Both the position numbers and the translations under genes were made by a program. This document shows, piece after piece, positions 1-9,307 of a DNA stretch of 64,000 nucleotides. Every line of letters begins with the position of its first letter. Positions within the stretch are counted from its first letter, which is position 1. The notes under the pieces are model-generated. The model saw nothing but the letters and a program-made list of their open reading frames with translations, made no database searches and was not told the origin of the DNA. This DNA comes from Isoetes taiwanensis (Eukaryota > Streptophyta > Lycopodiopsida > Isoetales > Isoetaceae): positions 5,830,109-5,894,108 of the forward strand of contig JAJEKV010000004.1 in NCBI GenBank assembly GCA_021234155.1. The letters are read 5' to 3'.

Positions 1-456
1 TGGCAGCATGCACCTTACCTTTGAAGTCTATAGAGCATCCTAGTCTTGAAATTTCCTTAAAATTCAATTTACAACTCAAGTTACAAAATTCTGAGTTCTG
101 TTTGCTACATTGACTGGTATTGACCAAAAATTGACCCAACTTTGAGATCGAATATCTCACAGATCAAGACTCAGACTTGGTCAAGATCTTTACCTTTGCT
201 TGCCTACAACTTTTCTGAGTAAGTTACAGTCATCTGACCTTGGAAATCAATCTGCATACATCAGTGTTGATTTGAGCAAGGAGTCCAAAATCCAGAATTG
301 GGAAAGGTATGAAAACTCTATGATTCAGCTTTTTCTTTGGAAAATCCTTGTGTAGATTGATCACCTTAAGTGATCTGGAGGTTCTAACCCCAACTTGAGT
401 GAACATTCAAGTTGGCTTCTTGTGTTCGACTCTCTAGGCCAGGTTGAGGGTCAACA
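1..456 (+). repeat. A1 5-prime LTR (3-prime part only)
   Basis: This stretch is repeated at 8029-8487 and ends in GGGTCAACA just before the primer-binding site. It contains the conserved stem-loop GATCAC-CTTAA-GTGATC at 359-375. The U3 start is outside the window. Confidence 0.93.
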
Positions 457-459
457 TCT

Positions 460-477
460 TGGAGGTTCTACCGAGAT
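460..477 (+). other. A1 primer-binding site (tRNA-Gln-like)
   Basis: TGGAGGTTCTACCGAGAT lies three bases after the LTR end. Its reverse complement ends in CCA and has an acceptor arm (TAGAACC) that would pair with a tRNA starting GGTTCTA, as eukaryotic tRNA-Gln does. The tRNA identity is inferred from general knowledge of that tRNA. Confidence 0.75.
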
Positions 478-497
478 CTTCCTGGATCTCAGAAATC

Positions 498-1605
498 ATG
501 GCTCCAAAGCAAAAATTTCCAGCAGAATCAGAACCATTGGAAGATATTGATGTATCAGATCATTGCAGAGAGAGGCCATTGCCTTCAAGCTTCTCAGCTA
601 GCTTACTTCAGAACATGCCATACCAGTTTGAGTTGAATGTCCCTGTTCCCTTGCCTACCTTTGATTCCAGTATGAGTGCTAATCACTTTTTGAGAATATT
701 TGAAGACTATTACAGGGATTATGGTTTCAAGAAAGGATGCAAGCTTTCAGAATTTGAAAAATGTTTCAAAGATGAGAGTGAAGCTGGTGCTTGGTTAACC
801 TATGAGAAGTTGATGGGTACTACCTCATGGGATGAACTTGTCAAGAACTTTCTGGATAGATTTGGTAAGTTAGCTGCTCCACAAGATTTGGTTAATGAAT
901 TGCAAGGTTTTTCTATACATGCAGGAGAAAGTGTGAACCAGTACAAGGAAAGGTTTAGTACATTCATGAGCAGATGTCAAAAAGCACAAATCACCATCCC
1001 AACTCTGTTTTTAGTTACTGCTTTTATTAATGGTCTACAAAGAAGACCAGATATCCAAAGAAAATTGCTCAGAATCCAAGCTGCTGAAGGGTTTGATTCC
1101 ATATACAAGGTCTTTGCCAAAACCACTGATCTAACCCAGATGCTTTCTACTTTGCCTGATAAGCACCATGTTCCTCCTCATAATCATGACCCGTTTTATC
1201 CTGATGTTACTGATGTACATTATGATCATCCCCTTCTATTCGCCTATGCCATACAAAAAGAGAAAAAGAAATCTAAAGAGGAGGAAGCCAATTCTCAAGT
1301 TGCAGAGGTCAAGTCGACCTATCCAAGGTTCTTGAAGCCTTAGCGAAAATAACCAAACAATTGGTTGAACTCAAGGCTGCAAGGGCAGGTAAAACTTACC
1401 CCGAATGTATTCATTGCAATAGGAATTCTCACCCATCAGAAATATGCTATTGGCAAGTATGCCCCGGATGTAATAGAAAAGGTCACTTTGGAAAGGAATG
1501 TCCTGTTTGTTCTTTTTGTAAAGAAGTTGGCCATCTTGATGCTAGGTGTCTTTGTTAAGGAATATTTTGCTAAACAGAAAAGGAGAAGAGACCGAGTCTA
1601 AACCT
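498..1605 (+). pseudogene. gag: A1 gag: capsid and zinc-knuckle nucleocapsid
   Basis: Gag forms the virus-like particle and packages element RNA. The ATG at 498 (MAPKQKF) follows the primer site and matches the start in copy A2 at 58286. The capsid-like retrotransposon gag region covers roughly the first 280 codons. Cys/His knuckles follow at about 1395-1560, with CIHCNRNSHPSEIC and CPGCNRKGHFGKEC visible. The frame breaks near 1315 and 1340, where A2 reads AAGTCAGACC and TTAGCAGAAA but A1 lacks bases of the CAG. More breaks follow near 1552 and 1590. Apart from these breaks the protein parallels the open A2 copy, so the break count may be partly a sequence artefact. Confidence 0.88.
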
Positions 1606-1799
1606 CCCGTGAGATTTGCTGAACCAAGCACCTCTATAAGATTTATCCAAGCTCTGAAGTTCCTAAATCTGAAGAAGTCATGGTGGTGCAAATTAGAAGC
1701 ATGAATGAAGCTCAAGTACATGCTGAACCAAGTAGGCATTCTCTTGCCGGGCTTGTGCCACCCGATGGAGTCACCTGCTTTCGATCATAGCTCCACCCC

Positions 1800-2485
1800 T
1801 CAAAGCAAAAATATGGTAAGAAAGATCAAGACCTCGATGAGGTTGATGTTTTGCTTAAAAATTCCAAGCTGAGTGTGGATCTCTTTACTTTATTAAAGAT
1901 TGCACCTAGTTACGTGGGAAAAGGTACTTCAACAAACCAATGGTGAGGTATTAAATGCTTGTGCGAATTTTACTGATGCCACTGACCTTATTCTAGCACA
2001 GCATGAAGAAGACCCTGGAGCATTTACTTTCTCAGCTGCTCTAGGAGGGTATACCTTTTCCAACGTGTTACTTGATGGGGGTTCTCCCCTAAATGTTATG
2101 CCATACCATATTATGAAGAAGTGTGGTTTTGAGGTGGATAAGAAAGCCTCTATGCTATTAAAATCTTTTTATAATGCTAAGATTTCTCCTGTTGGTGTGG
2201 TGACTAAAGTGCCCATTATCTGAAGGCATAATCAGTAGTGCTAACTTTATTGTGGTGGCTTTTGAAGATATAGGAGATGAATCTGATATCTATGACTTAC
2301 TGCTAGGAAGGAGATGGTTAGCCACTGTGGATGCCAGGCCAGTCTGGTCTCAAGGGAGATGTACCATCTCAAATGGCTCTCAGACTGCTACAATTTATAA
2401 CCAAGAGGGCTCCTATGACTCCAAGGAAGAGGTACATTTTATTAAAGAAATGTTAATTGAAGAACCCTTGGGATCTTACAGATAA
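1800..2485 (+). CDS. A1 aspartic protease region
   Basis: This region would cut the Gag-Pol polyprotein. The active-site loop reads VLLDGGSPLNVMPYHIMKK (about 2070-2120), a DGGS version of the usual D-T/S-G. The flap and C-terminal half include SDIYDLLLGRRWLATVDARP (about 2282-2345). It is open from 1900 to 2223 and again from 2252 to 2485. The gap near 2215-2240 is a short scrambled stretch where A2 reads cleanly. The upstream part (1800-1900) is recognisable in another frame. Families B and C have the same protease with the same DGGS loop. Confidence 0.82.
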
Positions 2486-2507
2486 AAAAAGGCAAGATCG
2501 GTGAGTT

Positions 2508-3503
2508 ATGAAATGGTTCCCCTCATTATGGAATGTGCACTCCCAGAGCAGACAAGGACCATCAGGACTCTTATGGTTTGATGGAGGTATTTCTAAAAAA
2601 CTAAATATTGCATCATCTGCAGCTATTCTTAAAGATTCCTCTCATAAACTTTTAGCTAAAGTGGGAAGAATCTTCCCCCAAATCACATCTAATGCAGCAG
2701 AATATAAAGCTTTGATTGCAGGTCTTCAGGAAGCCAAAGCTATGGATATTACCAACATCCACATTTTTGGTGACTCACAATTAATTTGCAGGCAAGTCTC
2801 AGGAGATTACCAAACAAAAAATGCAGATATGGAGCTCCTAAAAAAACAAGTAATGGGAGTACTTTCGAGTTTTGTCTCATGGAAGATTACTCACATACCA
2901 AGAGAAGAAAATGTGGAAGCTGATGCTCTATGTAGAGAAACTCTCATGTTACACCTGACTGAGGGGGCTATTCCAGAGGAAGACCTTGATGCTAATGAGG
3001 TGAAGGCTCTTTGTCCTATCCTAACCATCAATGCATCAGAGGAAAAAGATACTGAAGAGATCACTATCACAAAAAATGGTAAGACTAGAACCCTATTTGT
3101 TGGAGATCTGATTGAATATCAAGATAGGGAGGAAATACAAATGTTCTTTGAAGAGAGGAAAGATGTATTTGCTTGGGATTATTCAGAGCTATCAGGTATC
3201 AAAACTGAGGCATGTCAATTTGAAATTAAGATTAAAGAAGGTTGTAGACCTGTTTTTCAAAAATTAAGAAGGATTAATGCCTCACTCATGGGATTAATTA
3301 AAGATGAATTGGATAAGATGTTGGATGCAGGTGTTATTATTGAGATTATTAATCCAGAATGGGTATCTTGTATTGTTCCTGTGGAGAAAAAAAATGGTGC
3401 CTTAAGGATTTGCATTGACTATCGAGATCTTAACAAGGCTACCATCAAAGATTGTTACCCTTTGCCCTTTTTAGAAGAGATCTTATATCTTTGTGGCAGG
3501 TAA
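2508..3503 (+). CDS. A1 extra RNase H followed by reverse transcriptase N-terminal half
   Basis: The first 150 or so codons are a plant/archaeal-type RNase H. The catalytic positions are visible: D in LWFDGGISKK, E in NAAEYKALIAGLQEA, D in IFGDSQLICRQ and D in NVEADALCRE. A linker of about 80 residues follows, then the RT fingers: VFAWDYSEL, CQFEIKIKEG, LRRINASLMG, WVSCIVPVEKKNG and ICIDYRDLNKATIKDCYPLP. So the extra RNase H sits between protease and RT, whereas in Ogre/Retand-type Tat elements it lies after RT. The frame breaks at about 3490 (GGCAGG context). The fragment at 16339-17524 is a second copy of the same region. Confidence 0.9.
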   Translation: MKWFPSLWNVHSQSRQGPSGLLWFDGGISKKLNIASSAAILKDSSHKLLAKVGRIFPQITSNAAEYKALIAGLQEAKAMDITNIHIFGDSQLICRQVSGDYQTKNADMELLKKQVMGVLSSFVSWKITHIPREENVEADALCRETLMLHLTEGAIPEEDLDANEVKALCPILTINASEEKDTEEITITKNGKTRTLFVGDLIEYQDREEIQMFFEERKDVFAWDYSELSGIKTEACQFEIKIKEGCRPVFQKLRRINASLMGLIKDELDKMLDAGVIIEIINPEWVSCIVPVEKKNGALRICIDYRDLNKATIKDCYPLPFLEEILYLCGR

Positions 3504-3533
3504 AGAGGTGTACTCATTTTTAGATGGATTTTC

Positions 3534-4463
3534 GTGGATTCAATCAGATTAGTATTACTGAAAAGAGACCAACCCAAGACCTCTTTTATTACTCCTTGGG
3601 GAACTTATACAATGAAAAGAATGCCTTTTGGACTAATGAATGCACCTGCTACCTTCCAGAGAGCCATGGATGTTATTTTTAGGCCTATGTCTCCTCAAGA
3701 ATTCAGAGTTTATTTGGATGACCTTTGTTTAGGATCTCACTCTACTAATCATTTGGAATTGTTGGCAAAGATATGTTCTTTGTGTAGGGAATCTGGAGTC
3801 AACCTTAATCCAAAGAAGTGTATTTTTTTTGCATCCAAAGGGCAACTTTTGGGACACGAGGTATCCAACAATGGTATACAGGTGGCACAAGAAAAAGTTG
3901 AAGCTCTCAAAAAACTGGTGCCCCCCAAAAACTTGAAGCAGGTCAAAAGTTTTATTGGCATGACTAGTTTTCTTAGGATGTATATTCCTAATTTTGCTCA
4001 CATTATAAGCCCTATTTCTAAGCTAAGAAGAATAGGCAGGATTTCCAAATCTGAGAGCAAGCATGTCCCTGTCACATGGTCATCAGAATGCCAAGAGTCT
4101 TTTGAATTGCTTATAAAGTCCATTTGTGAAGCAACTCTCCTAAAAAAACCAGATTTGGACAAGCCATTTGAGGTTTACATTACTATTACTAAAAAGGCCA
4201 TAGGCTTAGCTATTTTGCAGGACAAGCACACCATAGCTTTTGCCAGTAAACAGTGGAGTTCAACTGAAGAAAGATACACCAGAATGGAGAAGAGTGCTGC
4301 TGCTCTCATGTTCCTAATTGACAGACAAGGTCATTTATTATTGAAGAGCTCAGTTCAAGTTTATATGAAACAAAATCCAACAGGTTTGTTATTTGGTAAG
4401 GCTACTTCTAAGCAAAAATTCAAAGGTGGGCTTGCAAGTTACAAACTTTTGACATTTCTATAA
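3534..4463 (+). CDS. A1 reverse transcriptase C-terminal half and degenerate RNase H
   Basis: The RT palm carries TPWGTYTMKRMPFGLMNAPATF and the active site VYLDDLCLGS (about 3711-3735). The thumb follows with LLGHEVSNNGIQV and a KQVKSFIGMTSFLRMYIPNF block. The original Gypsy RNase H is next (about 4150-4400) but is probably inactive. Where active relatives have TDAS it reads VYITITKKAIGLAIL. The catalytic Glu position is a Ser (RMEKSAAAL), and the TDH motif is replaced by YMKQNP. The frame is shifted relative to the previous segment at about 3510-3535, where TTCGTGG replaces TTCAGG. Confidence 0.9.
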   Translation: MDSIRLVLLKRDQPKTSFITPWGTYTMKRMPFGLMNAPATFQRAMDVIFRPMSPQEFRVYLDDLCLGSHSTNHLELLAKICSLCRESGVNLNPKKCIFFASKGQLLGHEVSNNGIQVAQEKVEALKKLVPPKNLKQVKSFIGMTSFLRMYIPNFAHIISPISKLRRIGRISKSESKHVPVTWSSECQESFELLIKSICEATLLKKPDLDKPFEVYITITKKAIGLAILQDKHTIAFASKQWSSTEERYTRMEKSAAALMFLIDRQGHLLLKSSVQVYMKQNPTGLLFGKATSKQKFKGGLASYKLLTFL

Positions 4464-4477
4464 AAGAGTTACATCAA

Positions 4478-5395
4478 GTGAAAAGCCCCAGTCTATATTT
4501 GCCTTATATCTTCTTTGACCATGAAGATGTAGTAGAAGTTGTTGACTTTGTGGATGCCTTAGCTTATTTACAGGCAGATGATGACGAGCAGGGCCAACAA
4601 GATTGGCAGCTACCTATAAAGAATTTCCTACAATTTAAGGAGATGCCCTCAGGATTGACCTCGAGCCAGCAAGGGAGATTTAAAGAAAAGTGCAGGCAGT
4701 TCAAAATGATTAATGATGTTTTATGTAAAGTCAACAGGGATGGATTATTATTAAGGTGTGTCAATGAAGAAGAATCTGCCTTGATCATTAGGAAAATGCA
4801 TGAAGGAATATGTGGAGGCCATTTTGCTGGAGACACTACTGCCAAGAAAATTCTCAGGTCAGGATACTATTGGCCTACAATATTTAAAGATTGCTATACT
4901 GCTATAAAATCTTGCCACAAATGCCAAATATTTGGCAAAAGGATCCTCCTCCCAGCTGCACTAAACCCCATAATTTCTCCAGGACCTTTCCAAATTTGGG
5001 GATTAGATTATATTGGTCCTATTAACCCCCCTTCTGCAGGACAACATCAGCACATTATTGTAGCTACAGATTACTTTACCAAATGGGCAGAGGCAATTCC
5101 TTTGAGACAGGCTAATGCCATCACAACAGCTAGGTTCTTACATGAGTATATTTGTGCACGGTTTGGTATTCCTTTACAATTACATTCTGATAGGGGCACC
5201 CCTTTTGTGAATGAAGTCATTGCTAATCTATTGACCATTCTTAAAGTCAAACATACCAAGAGTTCCTCCTACTATCCCCAAGGTAATGGTCAAGCAGAAG
5301 CTACTAATAAAGTTTTGAAGGGCATTTTGCAGAATACAGTGGATGATAATCAAAAGATTGGCATGTCAAACGGTGGATGCCCTATGGGCTTATAG
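4478..5395 (+). CDS. A1 integrase, zinc-binding and catalytic domains
   Basis: Integrase inserts the cDNA into the genome. The HHCC zinc domain shows MHEGICGGHF and SCHKCQIFGK. The DDE core shows GLDYIGPI (first D), LHSDRGTPF (second D) and PQGNGQAEATNK (Glu). All three catalytic residues are present. The region joins directly to the degenerate RNase H upstream through a linker of about 90 residues. The frame breaks at about 5360, just after the catalytic core, where the usual DWHLKLHDALWAYR block is scrambled. Confidence 0.9.
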   Translation: MKSPSLYLPYIFFDHEDVVEVVDFVDALAYLQADDDEQGQQDWQLPIKNFLQFKEMPSGLTSSQQGRFKEKCRQFKMINDVLCKVNRDGLLLRCVNEEESALIIRKMHEGICGGHFAGDTTAKKILRSGYYWPTIFKDCYTAIKSCHKCQIFGKRILLPAALNPIISPGPFQIWGLDYIGPINPPSAGQHQHIIVATDYFTKWAEAIPLRQANAITTARFLHEYICARFGIPLQLHSDRGTPFVNEVIANLLTILKVKHTKSSSYYPQGNGQAEATNKVLKGILQNTVDDNQKIGMSNGGCPMGL

Positions 5396-5399
5396 AGTT

Positions 5400-5886
5400 A
5401 CCATTAAAGCAGCAACCACTCATACTCCTTTTAACTTAGTCTATGGAATTGAAGTCTGTGCTTCCAAGAGAACTTGAGCTTCCATCTCCGAGGTTAGCTC
5501 ATAAAAGTCGTGTTTGCCTTTTGAGCATGCTTTGCGTGAAAGATTGGATGACCTACTGCATTTAGAGGAATATAGAATGGAAGCTGAGAATGCTAACTTG
5601 CTTAAAAAAGCCAAGGATTTGGCAGCTTTCAAAGCTGCTCATAAAATACAAGGGATCTTCAAGACTGGAGAATTGGTTCTGAAATGGAATAAATCAAGAG
5701 AGGACTCGGCCAGTAAGTTTGAGAATCTTTGGGAGGGACCCTATGAAGTGTTGGAACCTGCAGGCACTAATTCATATTGATTAAAGGAATTAACTTCAGG
5801 TTTGTCACTCCCAAATCCTATCAACACTATTCACTTGAAGAGGTACTGGAATCAGCACATTTGCTTCTCCCTTTTTATGCTCTAGA
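5400..5886 (+). pseudogene. A1 integrase C-terminal domain
   Basis: This continues integrase in shifted frames: an LVYGIE-like block near 5440, then an open stretch from 5514 with LLHLEEYRMEAENANLLKKAKD and the GPY/F-type motif LWEGPYEVLEPAGTNSY. The C-terminus HLKRYWNQHICFSLF ends near 5886. No chromodomain follows, unlike the H element. The ending matches B2 and C2 closely, so this is the natural polyprotein end. Confidence 0.8.
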
Positions 5887-6741
5887 ATTTAAACAAGTTA
5901 GAATTAAAGTTAGACACTAGATAGGTTGGATTCCACTTTGTCTTAAATTTAGAACTAATGTCTTCATTAAGTTTATGTTTGCAGATTAGCCAGTATGAAG
6001 GTTGAGCCATCAAATAGCTTCAAAACAGGGATTCTTACTAATTGCCAAGTGTCATTTGCAGGAGCACCCTTTGTCCATTTTCATTCACCTGTCTCATTGT
6101 GGTCCTACCTTCCATTCAGCCATGCTCTTTCATTTTTTCTCCCCAAATGTGCACTCTGCAAATTCAGCTTCACCATCATAGCAGAGTTGCAAGAATCAAG
6201 TTTAATTTGTTTGTATGTTTCCATGACAGGTGCACCCTTTCTCCATTTTATTCATCTGCCATAAGTGGTCCCGCCATCCATTCGGACTCTTTATTCTTGT
6301 TCTCATTCTCAAAAAAGAAGCACTCTGACAGTTCAACTTTTACCACCATAGCGAGTTGCATTTTTCAAGGATCAGGAATGCATACTTTCTTTTTGTTTTG
6401 GCGAGATCTCTCTTTCACCTCACTTGTACACTCTACTTCCATCACTATCCTACCATATCCATACTCATTCTTCACACATTTTCTTGTTTTGGCGAAATTC
6501 AAACATTTACACATTCACCTCGCTTTATACACTCCACTTCCCCCACCATTTCACCATGTTTACACTCATTCTTACCTCTCTTTCACTCACTCATTTCTTC
6601 ACACCACCATATTCACCTCCATTCCATCAACACTTGCACTTTACATTCCCTTTCCACCATAATCCTCATTCATACACTTTTGAGCACATATGAAGACCCT
6701 TTATGGCTGAGGGGACCAGCCATTTTCTTGTTTTGGCGAGA
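5887..6741 (+). other. A1 3-prime untranslated region with internal duplication
   Basis: No protein domain is visible. A stretch of about 168 bp starting CAGGAGCACCCTTTG at 6059 is repeated, diverged, from 6227 (CAGGTGCACCCTTTC). A motif like TTTTCTTGTTTTGGCGAGAT occurs near 6387, 6479 and 6722, the last one abutting the 3-prime LTR. The middle is pyrimidine-rich (CA/CT-rich), so the long open frames there are low-complexity accidents. Confidence 0.7.
6705..6721 (+). other. A1 polypurine-tract hairpin
   Basis: GGCTGAGGGGACCAGCC sits 20 bases before the 3-prime LTR. The same purine-rich core between GGCTG and CAGCC arms occurs at the same place in families B and C. It is probably part of the plus-strand priming signal. 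Confidence 0.6.
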
Positions 6742-8487
6742 TGTTGCCCCCAAAGGGCAACATACTAATTGATTGGTTTGTTTGCTAAAGATAGGGAGAC
6801 TTGGTAGTCAACATTGTTGTGAAGGTCAAGGGATCTTTATCCTCAAGGTCAACTCTCATAAGAAATGCTCCATTTGAGGTCAAAGGATGCTTATAAGGTT
6901 TTGGGTAAGAAGTTTGGAAGATACCTTTTTGAATATTGGAAGCTAGAGTTTGGAAGACCCCATGGTAAACTAGAATCTTTTGCTCCTAAATTATTCCTCT
7001 TTACATTTCTCCATGCCCCCTCTCATTTTTGCCTTGATGCCTCAACCACACTCTCATTCTATCACAAATTCCTTTCTATTTCATATGCCTCTCCACTTTT
7101 TGCCTTTTCCTTTGAAAAATAAATTCTATGTCAAAACCCTAGGTGAATAACCTAGGTATCACTCTAGATGCCATAAGGATGCCATATGCCACGTGGCAAG
7201 GCCAGATATGCTCCCAAACTTTTGGAGGGCATCCTCAAAGATTCCTAGGAGATCCCAAAAAACCAAAGGGTCATTTTTCCCACTTACACCATTGAAAATT
7301 TAATTTTTAAAAGGCCGGAATCTCCAAAAATACTCGAAAGATGCTCGCGAGATTCCCTCCACGAACCCTAAAATTAGAAAACTCCTTCGAATCGGCCAGG
7401 AACCTCTGTTTCTGCCTTAAATTCCTCCCGAATCTTCTCTTCCCGCCTCTTAGCTACCAAACAAACCCATAATCAAAGCCTAAGATTCTGGATCCATAAA
7501 AATTTGAAAATATAACTGGGGTGATCGACACAGAGAATTTTTGAAGGCCCAGACGCATCAAACCTCGACATTGATACATGCTGAGCATGATCTGAAGACG
7601 TTCTTGAAGTTTCTGAGTGTTCCACAGTTCAATTTGAGAAGATTGGACTGATACTATTGATTTGATATTATTATTGACCTCCTAAGCTACATTATTGACT
7701 GATATATGTTCCTAAGATCCTTATTCACCTTGTATTACCTTCATATAAATGAAAATTGATTGCCAAGTATTCAAAAGGTCTACTGTCATGATCCTTTAGC
7801 ATTCTTGTATCACAAACATTTTTACAGAAAAGAATTCCCCTGCTTTTTCTTGCATTAAACCATTTGCACTTCATATCCCATCTTATTTGCACCTGTGTGC
7901 ACAAAAATTTCAAAAAAAATCCATCTCAAACTCGAGTTACCATTTTTTGCATTCTGTCTGATACAAATCCAGACTGATATCTACAAAACAGTGCCAAAAA
8001 AATAGTTTTAGAGATTCAAATTTTGATTTGGCAGCATGCACCTTACCTTTGAAGTCTATAGAGCATCCTAGTCTTGAAATTTCCTTAAAATTCAATTTAC
8101 AACTCAAGTTACAAAATTCTGAGTTCTGTTTGCTACATTGACTGGTATTGACCAAAAATTGACTCAACTTTGAGATCGAATATCTCACAGATCAAGACTC
8201 AGACTTGGTCAAGATCTTTACCTTTGCTTGCCTACAACTTTTCTGAGTAAGTCACAGTCATCTGACCTTGGAAATCAATCTGCATACGAGATCAGTGTTG
8301 ATTTGAGCAAGGAGTCCAAAATCCAGAATTGGGAAAGGTATGAAAACTCTATGATTCAGCTTTTTATTTGGAAAATCCTTGTGTAGATTGATCACCTTAA
8401 GTGATCTGGAGGTTCTAACCCCAACTTGAGTGAACATTCAAGTTGGCTTCTTGTGTTCGACTCTCTAGGCCAGGTTGAGGGTCAACA
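6742..8487 (+). repeat. A1 3-prime LTR, 1746 bp
   Basis: It starts TGTTGCCCCCAAAGGGCAAC and ends GAGGGTCAACA, so the ends are TG...CA. The first 21 bases form an inverted repeat. A TATA-like stretch is at about 7508-7515. The stem-loop GATCAC-CTTAA-GTGATC is at 8390-8406. An 885-bp truncated copy is at 58313-59197 on the other strand. Confidence 0.93.
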
Positions 8488-8560
8488 CCATTGTTCCAAT
8501 CTAGCTTGAGCTGCCATCTCTTACGTTGGCCTATCAGATAAATTTGAAAATGTGTTGCTG
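8488..8560 (+). pseudogene. Family-C integrase fragment (plus strand) flanking A1
   Basis: About 70 bases encode the start of the integrase C-terminal region (LELPS, LAYQINL), which matches C2 at about 48580-48640 with one stop. It begins with CCATT, the right-hand target duplication of the A insertion. The other half of this same gene, with its own CCATT, is at 59198 in the opposite orientation. To the right the sequence switches strand into RT. Confidence 0.8.
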
Positions 8561-9307
8561 ATGCATTCATAAGTCCAAAATGCATTGTCTAGCAAATGTT
8601 CCCCATGGTGTGATGAAAGAAGTTTTGGGCTGATCTTCTTCCTTGATGCTTATTTGATTAAATCATGTGAATCCATCTAAGAAAGAATATATCTCTTTAC
8701 CTGCAACAACATGCAAAACTTCCTCCAAGAAAAGCAAAGGATAACAATCTTTGATGGTTGCCTTGTTCAGATCCCTATAATCAATGCAAATTCTAATTGT
8801 TTTGTTCTTCTTTTCAATAGGCACTATGCAAGGCAACCATTCTACTATTTCTGAAATCATACCAGCATCTCTCATTTTATACAATTCTTGTTTAATCAGG
8901 CCAAGGAGAGATGCCTTTATTTTTCTCAGTTTTTGCATAACAGGTTTCATACCTTCTTTAATTTTTATTTCAAATTCACACAAGGATTTGTCAACACCAA
9001 TCAATTCATTGTAATCCCAAGCAAACACATCTTTCCATTCATAAAAGAATTTAGTAACAAAAGATTTATCTTCCTCTTTGAATAAGTCTCCAACATATAA
9101 AGTCCTATCTTGTCCCTTTTTATTAATTTTTACCTCTTTTACCTGCTTTTCTTCACTTGCATTAATTACCAAGATTGGATAAAGTTGCTGCAGGTCATCT
9201 TTTTCCAAATCTTCCTCTTTGATTGCTTCCTCAGCCAGATGTTCAAGTAGGACGCTTCTGCACAATGCATCTGCTTCATCATTTTGCTCTCTTGGCACAT
9301 GGCACAA
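8561..9307 (-). pseudogene. C1 reverse transcriptase N-terminal half
   Basis: Read on the minus strand it shows CHVPREQNDEADALCRS (end of the extra RNase H), then VFAWDYNELIGVD, LRKIKASLLGLIKQ, CIVPIEKKNK and ICIDYRDLNKATIKDCYPL. The FLDGF motif is followed by a break. Beyond 8663 the RT continues in shifted frames to an MNASATF-like block near 8570, where it stops at the inverted junction. It is about three-quarters identical to C2 by eye. The palm active site is absent here and lies at 40500/60850. Confidence 0.85.

Larger units (their letters stand above)
1..8487 (+). mobile_element. A1: Tat-like Ty3/Gypsy LTR retrotransposon, nearly complete
   Basis: The order is 5-prime LTR (its left part lies outside the window), primer site, gag with zinc knuckles, protease, extra RNase H, reverse transcriptase, degenerate RNase H, integrase, a long untranslated tail, a polypurine-type hairpin and the 3-prime LTR. 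Positions 1-456 match 8029-8487 almost perfectly, with one 3-nt difference in length, so the insertion looks young. All coding parts are on the plus strand. The reading frame is broken about ten times, mostly at CAG or CTG triplets where sibling copies are intact. The right flank, CCATT at 8488-8492, is inside a family-C integrase gene. Confidence 0.93.

Noticed and set aside
1312-1345. Programmed frameshift between gag and pol
   Set aside because: Breaks differ from copy to copy and sit on CAG triplets. A2 is open through the same place.
5995-6772. Long overlapping plus-strand frames in the A1 tail, possible envelope gene
   Set aside because: The composition is CT/CA-rich, three frames are open at once, and there is no signal peptide, transmembrane pattern or fusion motif that differs from low-complexity sequence.
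8784-9085. Plus-strand frames across the C1 RT, and similar antisense frames over RT and integrase elsewhere
   Set aside because: They are mirror images of conserved coding sequence on the other strand.
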